Source of the DNA: Streptomyces sp. ADI95-17
GTDB taxonomy: Bacteria > Actinomycetota > Actinomycetes > Streptomycetales > Streptomycetaceae
Assembly: GCF_003846175.1 (NCBI RefSeq)
Contig: NZ_ML123048.1
Coordinates: forward strand, 836,830 to 900,829
Direction of reading: 5' to 3'
Length of the DNA stretch: 64,000 bases
The notes below the pieces were generated by a model, which worked only from the letters and a program-made list of their open reading frames with translations, had not been told where the DNA came from and did no database searches. Of this stretch, positions 8,583-16,956 are shown one piece after another. Each line of letters begins with the position of its first letter. Position 1 is the stretch's first letter. A program made the position numbers and the translations under genes.

Positions 8583-9419
8583 GTGAGCCAGGTCCCCTCC
8601 ATCACTCTCAACAATGGCGTCGAGATGCCTCAGCTCGGTTTCGGCGTCTGGCAGGTGCCGGACGACGAGGCCGCGAAGGCGGTCGCCACGGCCATCGAGT
8701 CCGGGTACCGGAGCATCGACACCGCTGCGATATACGAGAACGAGCAGGGCACCGGCCGGGCGATCGCGGCCTGCGGTGTCCCGCGCGAAGAGCTGTTCGT
8801 CACCACGAAGCTGTGGAACAGCGAGCAGGGCTACGACTCGACACTGCGCGCCTTCGACACCTCGCTCGACAAGCTTGGCCTGGACTACGTGGACCTGTAC
8901 CTGATCCACTGGCCGGTGCCGGCCAAGGACGCGTACGTCGACACGTACAAGGCGTTCGAGAAGATCCACGCAGACGGCCGCGCGAAGGCCATCGGTGTGT
9001 CGAACTTCCTCCCCGGGCACCTGGAGCGGCTGCTCGGCGAGACCTCCGTGGTCCCGGCGGTCAACCAGATCGAGCTCCACCCCCAGCTCCAGCAGGCCGA
9101 GTCGCACGCCTTCCACGCCAAGCACAACATCGCCACCGAGGCGTGGTCTCCGCTGGGCCAGGGCAAGGGCCTCCTGGAGGTCCCGACGGTCGTCGCGATC
9201 GCCCGCAAGCACGACCGCACGGCCGCCCAGGTGGTGCTCCGCTGGCACCTCCAGCTCGGCAATGTGGTGATCCCGAAGTCCGTGACGCCGTCCCGGATCG
9301 CGGAGAACCTCGATGTGTTCGGCTTCGAGCTGGACGCCGACGACCTGGCCGCGCTCGCCGCGCTGGACGAGGGCAAGCGCCTCGGCCCGGACCCCGCCGA
9401 GTTCAACGTCGGCGCCTGA
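8583..9419 (+). CDS. Aldo/keto reductase
   Basis: A 278-residue cytosolic NADPH-dependent reductase of the AKR superfamily (2,5-diketo-D-gluconate reductase-like). The catalytic tetrad is visible: Asp in SIDTAAIYENE with its Tyr, Lys in FVTTKLW, and His in YLIHWPVP. The family signatures GVSNF and the C-terminal cofactor motif VIPKSVTPSRI are present. Start is GTG at 8583 with AAGGA about ten bases upstream. The physiological substrate (an aldehyde or keto sugar) is not determinable. It reads divergently from the lyase gene. Confidence 0.92.
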   Translation: MSQVPSITLNNGVEMPQLGFGVWQVPDDEAAKAVATAIESGYRSIDTAAIYENEQGTGRAIAACGVPREELFVTTKLWNSEQGYDSTLRAFDTSLDKLGLDYVDLYLIHWPVPAKDAYVDTYKAFEKIHADGRAKAIGVSNFLPGHLERLLGETSVVPAVNQIELHPQLQQAESHAFHAKHNIATEAWSPLGQGKGLLEVPTVVAIARKHDRTAAQVVLRWHLQLGNVVIPKSVTPSRIAENLDVFGFELDADDLAALAALDEGKRLGPDPAEFNVGA

Positions 9420-9505
9420 GCCACGACGAGACGGACCGCCGCCCGGCTGCCGAGCCGGGCGGCGGTCCGCCACTGGACAGCCCTGGGGCTGAAGGGACCG
9501 GAACC

Positions 9506-9988
9506 ATGAGCGGGGACACCGCACCCGTCGTCGCCGCGGGCCGCTATCAGCTGCGCAATGTGGCCAGCGGACTGCTGCTGGAGGTGTACGGCTCCGCCAA
9601 GGGCGGCGGCGCCCCGGTGCAGCAGGGCCCGGAGACCGGATCGGCCTCCCAGCACTGGCAGCTCTCGCCCGTGCACGAGGGCGCGGCGCTCCACTACCTG
9701 GTCAATGTCCACAGCGGGAAGCGCCTGGACGTCGCCAACGCCTCGACCGAGAACGGCGCCGTGATCCAGCAGTGGCGGGCCAACAACTTCGGCGCCCAGG
9801 AATGGCTGGTCGAGCGGCACCTGGAAACGCCGGGAGTGGTGACCCTGGTCAGCTTCATCAGCGGACTCGTCCTCGAAGTCGCCGACGGCAGCACGGCGGA
9901 CGGCGCTCGGGTCCAGCAGTGGGAGGACACCGACTCCCTCGGCCAGTGGTGGCGGCTGGAACCGGTGCGGGACGCCACCGGCGCATAG
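9506..9988 (+). CDS. Ricin-type beta-trefoil lectin domain protein
   Basis: A 160-residue protein that is nearly all one R-type beta-trefoil. Q-x-W-type motifs mark the three lobes (QHWQL, QQWRA, QQWED, with QEWLV and GQWWRL), and repeated GLxLEV/KRLDV strands alternate with them. It would bind galactose or xylan-type sugars. There is no signal peptide, which is unusual since most Streptomyces RICIN modules are attached to secreted hydrolases; it may be cytosolic, leave by another route, or be a stand-alone binding module. Start is ATG at 9506. It lies 86 bases after the reductase. Confidence 0.85.
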   Translation: MSGDTAPVVAAGRYQLRNVASGLLLEVYGSAKGGGAPVQQGPETGSASQHWQLSPVHEGAALHYLVNVHSGKRLDVANASTENGAVIQQWRANNFGAQEWLVERHLETPGVVTLVSFISGLVLEVADGSTADGARVQQWEDTDSLGQWWRLEPVRDATGA

Positions 9989-10274
9989 GCCGGATACAGG
10001 CCCGCACGGGGACATGTGCGGCTGTGCGTAGTGCGGACCGCCGTCCCGGCGACCCTTCGGGGCCGTCCCGCCCCGGGCCGTCACTCGCCTGGGCCAAGAC
10101 GACCCGCCGACCCCCTGGCGGCTGGCACATGGGCGGCGTCTGCCACGCCGACGCCACGTTCTGCCGCCCGGTCGCCGGGCCCCGCCAAGGGCCGTACCGG
10201 TCGGCTGGCAGAGCCTCGCCGTCCGGCTTTAATATGGCCTGGCAGGTGTTCGAACCTGTGGTTGCTCGTTCAGG

Positions 10275-10314
10275 TCAGGCTATCCGACCGGGTCGCCCCG
10301 GTCGGATAGCCTGA
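10275..10314. terminator. Perfect 18-bp hairpin terminator
   Basis: TCAGGCTATCCGACCGGG at 10275-10292 is followed by a 4-base loop and its exact complement at 10297-10314. It lies between convergent genes and would terminate both. Confidence 0.85.
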
Positions 10315-10320
10315 ATGGAG

Positions 10321-10347
10321 CCCCGGCCCGATTACGGCGGGCCGGGG
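10321..10347. terminator. Second, adjacent 10-bp hairpin
   Basis: CCCCGGCCCG pairs perfectly with CGGGCCGGGG across a 7-base loop, six bases after the larger hairpin. It is followed by TTC on the plus strand. The two together form a tandem bidirectional terminator. Confidence 0.7.
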
Positions 10348-10373
10348 TTCTACGTCACCTGAGTGACTCGGAT

Positions 10374-10916
10374 TTACCAGTCCTTGCCACCGCGGTCGTC
10401 GTCGAAGTGACGCTCGATCACCCGGAAGCTGCCCACGACACCGTTCTTGACCCACACACCGCCCTCGACGTGGCCCGGGTGCACCCCGTTGCTGTCGCTG
10501 TGCGGTCCGACGGTGGCGATGGGGGCGCCGTTGTCGCAGGTGACCCCGCGGAAGACCTCGACCGTGTGGCGGCTGTCGTTGCGGATGTTGAGGGTCTTGG
10601 AGCCGAGGCCACTGACCACGGTCACGCAGCCGCCGAGCTCGTCACTGTACGTCCGCTCGTTGATGTGGATGCGACCCTCGTAGTGGTCCCGGCCCCCGCC
10701 GTAGCCGCCACCTCGCTCGTTGCCGCCGCCCTTGCCCTCGTTGCCCTTGCCGACGTCGCCGCCGCCGAGAGCCGAAACGGGAGCAGCCTGCTGGACGGCC
10801 GGGGCCGCCGCCTGAGCCGGCTCGGAGGTGGCAGCCGAAGCGTAGGTGATGCCGGTGGCGGCGAGGGCCGCGGCGGCCGCGACGGCAGCCGTAACGATCG
10901 TGGAACGCGTAATCAT
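10374..10916 (-). CDS. Small secreted protein with Gly-rich linker, unknown function
   Basis: A 180-residue protein with a signal peptide ending in ASA near residue 28, an Ala/Pro/Gln-rich segment, a Gly/Lys/Asn/Arg-rich linker (about 51-78) and a C-terminal domain of about 100 residues. That domain contains two Cys residues (GGCVTVV and GVTCDNG) that could form a disulphide and a NIRNDSRHTVEVFRG segment. I do not recognise the family. Start is ATG at 10916 with GGAGAAG eight bases upstream. An inverted repeat 72-91 bases upstream may control it. Confidence 0.8.
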   Translation of the reverse strand: MITRSTIVTAAVAAAAALAATGITYASAATSEPAQAAAPAVQQAAPVSALGGGDVGKGNEGKGGGNERGGGYGGGRDHYEGRIHINERTYSDELGGCVTVVSGLGSKTLNIRNDSRHTVEVFRGVTCDNGAPIATVGPHSDSNGVHPGHVEGGVWVKNGVVGSFRVIERHFDDDRGGKDW

Positions 10917-10987
10917 GTCGCTTCTCCTGTCTCAGAGAGACCGACCGATGCGGTCGATCTGCGGATGAAATTACTGACGATCCGAAT

Positions 10988-11007
10988 ACGTGTCATTTCA
11001 GACACGT
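10988..11007. promoter_or_regulatory. Inverted repeat upstream of the small secreted protein
   Basis: ACGTGTC and GACACGT form perfect 7-bp arms around a 6-base spacer, 72-91 bases before the start codon. The symmetry and spacing suit a dimeric regulator site. The regulator is unknown. Confidence 0.45.
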
Positions 11008-11166
11008 CGAAGGTCGACGCCCGAGCGCCAGTCGGGTTACATGAAATACGCGATATGCGATTTTCACATCATTAGATGAGTTCCAACTGCCCCTGCTCGT
11101 AGGTGGGTTGACTCGCCATTAGGCTGCACAGGGGACTTTCTGATGCCCACTCACCCCGGCGGCAGT

Positions 11167-11199
11167 GTGTCTTGCCTTGACACGGGCCGGGCAAGACAC
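11167..11199 (-). terminator. Hairpin after the CoA transferase gene
   Basis: GTGTCTTGCC (11167-11176) pairs perfectly with GGCAAGACAC (11190-11199) across 13 bases, starting 21 bases past the leftward stop codon. Confidence 0.65.
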
Positions 11200-11219
11200 T
11201 GGTGCCGCAAATGCCCAGG

Positions 11220-12461
11220 TCAGCCGTCCAGCCAGCGCCTGAGGTCCCCGGTGTGCTCACCGACACGCGGCGGCCGCCGTTCGTAGCGCGGCGGGGTGCG
11301 GGACAGCCCGATGGGGTTGGCCACCAGGCGCATGGGGTCGTCGGGGTCCGCGTCGGCCGGTGTGACCAGCGGCGACAGGCCCAGGCGCTCGGCGAGATCG
11401 AAGGCGCCCGCGAGGTCGTTGACCGGGCCGCAGGGCACCCCGAGCGGGGTGAGCAGGTCGAACCACTCGGCCGCGGTGCGCGGGGCGAGCCGCGTGGAGA
11501 TCTCCTCGGCCAGCGCGTCGACGTGTGCGACCCGGCCCGCGTTCGAAACGAACCGGGGGTCGGTGGCCAGCTCCTCGGCGCCCAGGCCCCGGCACAGGGC
11601 ACGGAACTGCCGGTCGTTGCCGACGGCGACGACCAGCGGCCGGTCCGCCGCCCGGTAGACCTCGTACGGGGCGATGGACGGGTGACGGTTGCCGAGGATG
11701 CCCGGCACCTGACCGGCCAGGGTGTAGCCGCCTGCCTGGTTCACCATGCTCGACAGCAGCGAGGACAGCAGATCGACCTCGACGTGCTGGCCTTCACCGG
11801 TCGCGTCGCGGTGGCGCAGCGCCGCCATGACGCCCACGGCCGCGTGCAGGCCGGTGAGCACATCGACGAGCGCCACCCCTGTCTTGACGGGCTGCCCGGG
11901 TGCGGGCCCGGTGACGCTCATCAGCCCGCCGACCGCTTGCAGCAGCAGGTCGTAGCCGGGCAGCGCGGCGCCTTCGCCGGATCCGAATCCGGTCACCGAG
12001 CAGTAGACGATGCCGGGGTTGAGCGCCTCGGCCTGCGCGTAGGAGAGGCCGTGCCTGTCCATCGTGCCGGGGCGGAAGTTCTCGAAGAGCACATCGGCCC
12101 GGCGCACCAGTTCGTGGGCGTCGCGGCGCCCTTCCGGTGTGCCGAGATCGATGGCGAAGGACCGTTTGTTGCGGTTCACGGACAGGAAGTACGTCGACTC
12201 CCCATGGGCGTGCGGCGGCCCCCAGGCCCGGGTGTCGTCGCCCGCGCCGGGACGTTCCACCTTGATGACGTCGGCGCCCAGGTCCGCGAGGAGCATCGTG
12301 GCGTACGGGGCGGCCAGCACCCGTCCGAAGTCGGCGACCACGACACCCGACAGAGGACCGGGAACGGAGGTGTCCCCCGGACGTCCGTCGGTAACTCGCC
12401 GTTGCGACTGGGAAGTTGACGCGGCTTCTTGAGCGGACGGGGTGGCTGGGGTGTGCTGCAT
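11220..12461 (-). CDS. Class III CoA-transferase (CaiB/BaiF family)
   Basis: A 413-residue cytosolic enzyme that would move CoA between carboxylic acids. The N-terminal Rossmann part reads GVVVADFGRVLAAPYATMLL with LGADVIKVERP, the central segment has SVNRNKRSFAIDL, and the catalytic aspartate of the family is in VEVDLL near residue 230. Residues 1-35 are a variable Ser/Thr/Gln-rich extension before the fold. Start is ATG at 12461 with GGGAG five bases upstream. Acyl donor and acceptor are unknown. It follows the methyltransferase gene by 161 bases in the same direction but no functional link is obvious. Confidence 0.9.
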   Translation of the reverse strand: MQHTPATPSAQEAASTSQSQRRVTDGRPGDTSVPGPLSGVVVADFGRVLAAPYATMLLADLGADVIKVERPGAGDDTRAWGPPHAHGESTYFLSVNRNKRSFAIDLGTPEGRRDAHELVRRADVLFENFRPGTMDRHGLSYAQAEALNPGIVYCSVTGFGSGEGAALPGYDLLLQAVGGLMSVTGPAPGQPVKTGVALVDVLTGLHAAVGVMAALRHRDATGEGQHVEVDLLSSLLSSMVNQAGGYTLAGQVPGILGNRHPSIAPYEVYRAADRPLVVAVGNDRQFRALCRGLGAEELATDPRFVSNAGRVAHVDALAEEISTRLAPRTAAEWFDLLTPLGVPCGPVNDLAGAFDLAERLGLSPLVTPADADPDDPMRLVANPIGLSRTPPRYERRPPRVGEHTGDLRRWLDG

Positions 12462-12622
12462 TCGGCTCCCTCTCGATGCGGCTTCTCATGCGCCGGGCCA
12501 CTGATGGCCGCGATCGCGAAGCCTCATCCTGGGCATGCCGCACACCCCGTGCCAGTGGACGAGATGTCCTGTCCGGACACCCCGAACCACTCCAATCCGT
12601 CGATGGGCCGCCGGGGCGGGCG

Positions 12623-13552
12623 TCAGCCCCGTCGGCCCAGGTGCACGGTACGCACCGAGAGCAGGAAGACATCGGAACGCCGGCGCAGTCCGGCCGGGTC
12701 CTCGGGGTCGAGCAGCCGGTCGAGTACGGCGATGTCCTCGGCCGAGAGGTCGTCGGCGAACATCTCGCGGCGGCGTCCGATTTCGGCGACGACATGGTCG
12801 CGGGCCTGGCCGGGGAGCGGTGCCGGAAGGTCGAGCAGGAAGCTGCGGGTGCCCTGCGGCTCCAGCCCCACCGCGGCGATCAGGGCGCTCCAGTCCTCCG
12901 TCTCCCGCTTGGCCCCGGGCAGCGCGGCCCGCATGTTCTCGAACCGTTCCGCGTTGATCGCTTCGAGCCTGGCCTCCAGGCCGGGCCGCCCCATGCCGAT
13001 GTCGCGCGGGAGGCGGCGGGGCTGCAGACCGCCCTCGGCCAGGGCCACCGTTCCGCCGGGCCGCAGCAGTGCGGCGAAGCCGGCGAGGACGGCGCGCTGG
13101 TCGCCCATGTGGTGCAGGGCGTTGCCCACCCAGATGAGGTCCGCCTCGCCCAGTCCTTCGAGGTCGTCGGGGATGTCGGCGTGCCGGGTGCGGACCCGGT
13201 CGCCGAGGCCGAGCTTTTCGGCCCGGGCGCGGGTGCGCTCCAGAAGAGCCGGGGTGGCGTCGACGGCGACGACCTCCGCCTCGGGGAACACCTCGGCGAG
13301 CAGGCAGGAGATCACCCCCGGTCCGCTGCCGATGTCGAGGACCCTGCGCACCTGCGGCGCCGTGGGGAGCCCGGCGATCCAGCGGGCGGCTTCCTCGTAC
13401 TGCGGCCGGCCGACTTCGGCCTCCTGCTCCAGCATCGGCCCCATGACGTCCCAGTCGAGGTCGTCGTTGTCGTGGTGATGCCCCTGGGGAGCGCCGTGGT
13501 GGTGGCCCTGGGAGGTGTGCCGGTGATGACCGTGGTCGGTTCGCTGACTCAT
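12623..13552 (-). CDS. SAM-dependent methyltransferase with His-rich N-terminus
   Basis: A 309-residue class I methyltransferase. Motif I is VLDIGSGPGVISCLL, the acidic loop AVDAT follows, and the ADLIWVGNALHHMGD segment matches motif II/post-I. Preceding the fold, residues 6-27 are dominated by histidines (HGHHRH, GHHHG, GHHHD), a potential metal-binding tail not found in typical members. Start is ATG at 13552 so that this tail is included; a longer in-frame start at 13651 has no support. A 7+7 bp inverted repeat lies 41-57 bases upstream. Substrate is unknown; the tail suggests a metal link, which is inference. Confidence 0.85.
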   Translation of the reverse strand: MSQRTDHGHHRHTSQGHHHGAPQGHHHDNDDLDWDVMGPMLEQEAEVGRPQYEEAARWIAGLPTAPQVRRVLDIGSGPGVISCLLAEVFPEAEVVAVDATPALLERTRARAEKLGLGDRVRTRHADIPDDLEGLGEADLIWVGNALHHMGDQRAVLAGFAALLRPGGTVALAEGGLQPRRLPRDIGMGRPGLEARLEAINAERFENMRAALPGAKRETEDWSALIAAVGLEPQGTRSFLLDLPAPLPGQARDHVVAEIGRRREMFADDLSAEDIAVLDRLLDPEDPAGLRRRSDVFLLSVRTVHLGRRG

Positions 13553-13894
13553 GGAGCCAGCCTCACCCCGCACCGACGTTCTGGCAAGTATTGTTGCCGG
13601 TTCGGCAACTCGCACACATGACGCGTCATGCCCCCTCACCCGGCGAACCATTCACGCGTGAAGCACTGCCGGATCAAGATCACCCCCGAGACAGGGCGGC
13701 GCACCGCCTCGGAGGCATTTTCCCTGGTGAGCGAGGCAGGCGAGGGGCCGGTACCGCGAGCATCACCCCCACACCGGCCTTAGCGCGCTAATTCATCGCC
13801 CAACAAGCTTGTGCGGCAACAGTGTTGACGCGTTATGGCCGAGCCCATACGGTGCACTCGCCCGCCCCCATCGAGCCGACGCCGGAGCGTACTC
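13553..13894. other. 342-bp divergent promoter region
   Basis: The region separates the leftward methyltransferase from the rightward DUF6259-like gene. It holds the inverted repeat at 13593-13609 and an 11-base palindrome CAACAGTGTTG at 13817-13827 in front of the rightward gene. No gene is seen. Confidence 0.45.
13593..13609. promoter_or_regulatory. Inverted repeat upstream of the His-rich methyltransferase
   Basis: GTTGCCG and CGGCAAC form perfect 7-bp arms around GTT, 41-57 bases before the start codon. It is a candidate repressor site; the cognate protein is unknown. Confidence 0.5.
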
Positions 13895-16843
13895 ATGAAG
13901 CGCCGCACCTTCCTTGCCGGAACCGCCGCCGTGTCCGCACCGGCCGTCGCCCTGGCCGCGGCGGCACCCGCCGTCGCCGCACCCGCCCCCGGTGACGACG
14001 CCACCGCCGCCGCCGAGACCGTGCGCCTCGTCATCGACGGCACACCGCACGATCTGCCGCCGACCACACTGCACAACACCACCCTCGCGGCCACCGGCAC
14101 GGCCGGACAGGCACGGGTCACCATGACCGGCCCGTACAGCGAGTTCTCGATGGCGTTCCCGAGCCCGTACGTGCCCGGCCTCGCCCGGGTGTCGGTGTGG
14201 CTCACCGGCGTCACGCCGAAGAAGGGCAACCTCTGGCTGAAGCTCTTCGACGGGGACAGCGAGGAGTGGGGGACGCTGGCCGGCAGGGTCGACCCGGCCG
14301 GTTTCGACGGGCGGACCCGGGTCACGTTCGAGCCGCAGCGGCTGGCCCGGATGACATGGAGCGGGAAGGGCGACGGCCGGCTCACCCACCCGCTGCGCCG
14401 GCTGGTGCTGGTGTTCTTCCCCGACGACAAGCAGTCGGCCGATCCGCTCGTGCTCGACATCGACTCCGTGGAGGTGGTCGGTGACGGCGGGCCGGTGGCC
14501 GGCTGGAGCCGGGCCGGTGCGCTGGAGCTGACCAGCGGCGCGGACCGGGTCCTCATCGACGATCGCGGCCGGCTGCTCGACTGGAGGTCCGGCGGCCGGG
14601 TCCAGTCCCCCGGCGTGCTGCCGCTCGCCGTGCACTACGACAACGGCACCGGCGTCTTCTCCGACGAGGCCACGGTCGATGTCACCCGGGTCGCCGCCGA
14701 CGAGGCCAGGGTCGGCCTCACCGTGCCCGGCTTCTTCGCCGCCGAGCTGACGGTACGGCTCCGTGCGGGCCGTCTCGAACTGCGCCCCACCGCCGTCCGG
14801 AACCTCTGGTCCCGGCCCATCCTCAAGATCACCTGCCCCGAGGTGGCGTACCGGGTGATCCCCGCCGACGGCACCATGCTCGGCATCGCGCCGAAGTGGG
14901 GCGGGCTCGCCCACACCCGGTCGGTGCTCGCCGGTGGCTTCTACGCGAATTACGGCATGCCCACCGCGACCCACGACCTGATCCTGTTCGAGGAGGACGA
15001 CTCCGCGCTCGGCGTGTACTCCGTACAGCCCGCGAGCGCGAAGCCCTACCGCCCGACGCAGTTCGGTTTCGTGGGCGCCCGGGCCCGTGAGGAGTCCCTG
15101 ACCGGGCTGATGCACCGGCTGGACGCCTGGATCGCCCCCGGCGGGTCCGGGGGGCTGCCCGCGACCCGGCTGGTGGCCGGAGGCACCGCGTTCGACCTGT
15201 TCGCGGCCTACCGGGCGGACAACGGGATGGACTCCTGGCGCGGGCTGCCGGACAAGCTCGGCCCGCGGCTGAGCGCGGGGCTGCCCGACGCGGTGCACCT
15301 CAAGGTGGACCTGTGGCAGCCTACCGGCGGCACCTGGGCGACGGGCCGGCCGGAAGCGGCCCTCGAATACCTGCGTGCCGTGCCCGGCGGGCCGTACAGC
15401 GTGGAGCTGGCCAGCTACTACTCCGACGGGCAGCACGACCACCACTACCCGGACTTCCTCACCTTCGACTATCTCGGCGGGCCGGCCCAGTTCCAGCGGA
15501 TCGTCGACACCATCCACGACGGCGGGCACTACGCCAGCGCGTACACCAACCCGACGTGGTGGCACCCCGACAGCCGGGCGGTGGCGGAGCTCGGCGGCGT
15601 CGAGCGGATCGGGATCCGCGACGGGCACGGCAAGCTGGTCACCAAGACCCACACCGACAACCTCGGGTATCTCATCGGCGGCTGGCGGAAGGCGCCCCGG
15701 GCGCTGATCCTCGACCAGCTCCGCACGTTCCGCGACACCTACGGACTGGACATGATGTTCCAGGACGAGATCGCGCGCCGGGAGTACGACTACTCGGCCG
15801 ACTTCTGCGCGCCGCCGTACGCGTACGGCGAGGAGCTGGTGGAGCAGACCGCGCAGTCCGCCGCGATCCTGCCGATCGGCACCGAGGGGGTGGGCGGGGA
15901 CCGGCTCTTCCAGACCCTGGCGTCGAGCCTCGGCTTCTTCCTCAACACCATGCAGGGCGACCGGGCCAACACCTACGACGGGCCCAACCGCAACGGCGTC
16001 GTCGTGCAGCAGTGGCCGCTCGGCACGGCTGTCATGCACGACAAGGTCGCGTTCTACCCGCACAACCTCGACCGGGGCGTCGACACCACCGAGAACCTGA
16101 GCTGGGCGCTGGCCTTCGGCCTCAATCTGCACTACCAGGCGCAGCACATGGAGCGGGACTTCAGGGCGGGGCGCGGATTCGAGATGCTCAAGGGCCTCTC
16201 GCTGGTCCAGCGACGGGTCGCCGGCCGGTACTTCGGGCGGCGGATGACCGGGTTCCGGTACCTCACCGAGGACCTGAAGGTGTCGCGGACGGTGTTCGAC
16301 GGGGGCGTGGAGATCGTGGCCAGCCACGACATCCAGCCTCGCGCGCTGCCGCTGCCCGGCACCCTGGGCACGGTGACCGTCGCGCCGCACGGCTTCGTCG
16401 CCTCCGAGCACGGAACCCCGACGTACGCGCTGATCGACGACGCGCACCACCGGCCCGGCCACCTCGCGCGCTGGACGGGCGGCCGGTTCGTTCCCGAGCT
16501 CGCGTGGTACCCGGCGGATCTGGCGGGCTACCGGTCCGACACGATCCACGCCGACCTGCGGCTCACCGCCACGCCCTCCGAGCTCCCCGCCGCCGGCACC
16601 ACCCGGGCGGCGCTGGCCCTCGCCGCCTGGGACGGCGCACCGGTCGACCTGAGCGGCGCGGACATCGAGTGGGAGATCGAGGGCCGGCCGATCGCACACC
16701 TGGTCACCGACGCCGACGGCAGTGTGTGGCTCGCCCCGGACCCCGGCGGTGCCACGGGCTGGGTCACGGTCCGCGCCGTCGTCACCCGGGACGGGATACC
16801 GGCGTACAGCGGCGTCGAGTTGGTCAAGCTCACCGACGGATAA
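13895..16843 (+). CDS. Tat-exported DUF6259-like glycosidase-fold protein
   Basis: A 982-residue exported protein. It begins MKRRTFLAGTAAV, a twin-arginine signal with a cleavage site near residue 31. About 45-190 resembles a beta-sandwich carbohydrate-binding segment, then a large central region (about 200-800) carries features of a retaining-glycosidase TIM barrel: YYSDGQHDHHYPDF, MMFQDEIARREYDYS and a conserved run of Trp/Tyr. I associate it with DUF6259 from memory; no catalytic assignment is secure, though Asp/Glu in FQDEI are candidates. The last 130 residues look like an Ig-like domain. ATG at 13895 has GGAG eight bases upstream. The TTA-containing LysR gene follows 113 bases later in the same direction. 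Confidence 0.75.
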   Translation: MKRRTFLAGTAAVSAPAVALAAAAPAVAAPAPGDDATAAAETVRLVIDGTPHDLPPTTLHNTTLAATGTAGQARVTMTGPYSEFSMAFPSPYVPGLARVSVWLTGVTPKKGNLWLKLFDGDSEEWGTLAGRVDPAGFDGRTRVTFEPQRLARMTWSGKGDGRLTHPLRRLVLVFFPDDKQSADPLVLDIDSVEVVGDGGPVAGWSRAGALELTSGADRVLIDDRGRLLDWRSGGRVQSPGVLPLAVHYDNGTGVFSDEATVDVTRVAADEARVGLTVPGFFAAELTVRLRAGRLELRPTAVRNLWSRPILKITCPEVAYRVIPADGTMLGIAPKWGGLAHTRSVLAGGFYANYGMPTATHDLILFEEDDSALGVYSVQPASAKPYRPTQFGFVGARAREESLTGLMHRLDAWIAPGGSGGLPATRLVAGGTAFDLFAAYRADNGMDSWRGLPDKLGPRLSAGLPDAVHLKVDLWQPTGGTWATGRPEAALEYLRAVPGGPYSVELASYYSDGQHDHHYPDFLTFDYLGGPAQFQRIVDTIHDGGHYASAYTNPTWWHPDSRAVAELGGVERIGIRDGHGKLVTKTHTDNLGYLIGGWRKAPRALILDQLRTFRDTYGLDMMFQDEIARREYDYSADFCAPPYAYGEELVEQTAQSAAILPIGTEGVGGDRLFQTLASSLGFFLNTMQGDRANTYDGPNRNGVVVQQWPLGTAVMHDKVAFYPHNLDRGVDTTENLSWALAFGLNLHYQAQHMERDFRAGRGFEMLKGLSLVQRRVAGRYFGRRMTGFRYLTEDLKVSRTVFDGGVEIVASHDIQPRALPLPGTLGTVTVAPHGFVASEHGTPTYALIDDAHHRPGHLARWTGGRFVPELAWYPADLAGYRSDTIHADLRLTATPSELPAAGTTRAALALAAWDGAPVDLSGADIEWEIEGRPIAHLVTDADGSVWLAPDPGGATGWVTVRAVVTRDGIPAYSGVELVKLTDG

Positions 16844-16912
16844 ACGGACGCGGACGGGTCCGGGGCGTTCAGGGGTACGCCGTCGTTCCGGACACACCGC
16901 CACCGATTGGAC

Positions 16913-16929
16913 ACCGGCATATTGCCGGT
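16913..16929. promoter_or_regulatory. Inverted repeat upstream of the LysR gene
   Basis: ACCGGCA and TGCCGGT flank TAT, 27-43 bases before the ATG. The symmetry and location suit an autoregulatory LysR-type site. Confidence 0.55.
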
Positions 16930-16956
16930 AGGCCTCCGGGCCCATAACTTGCGCTT

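Larger units (their letters stand above)
9989..10373. other. 385-bp convergent gap with two hairpins
   Basis: No convincing gene is seen between the convergent lectin and secreted-protein genes. The right half holds two tandem perfect hairpins (listed separately) and, at 10243-10258, a CAGGT/ACCTG stem around GTTCGA. The latter looks like a tRNA T-arm but no cloverleaf fits. Confidence 0.5.
10917..11219. other. 303-bp intergenic region, AT-rich in part
   Basis: The region contains the promoter of the small secreted protein and the end of the CoA transferase transcript. The stretch 11038-11080 is distinctly AT-rich for this genome. One inverted repeat and one terminator hairpin are listed separately; no gene is seen. 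Confidence 0.45.

Noticed and set aside
10225..10265. tRNA-like T-arm (CAGGT GTTCGA ACCTG) and possible tRNA or attachment site
   Set aside because: The loop is 6 bases where a T-loop needs 7, no acceptor, D or anticodon arm can be drawn, and there are no integrase genes nearby.
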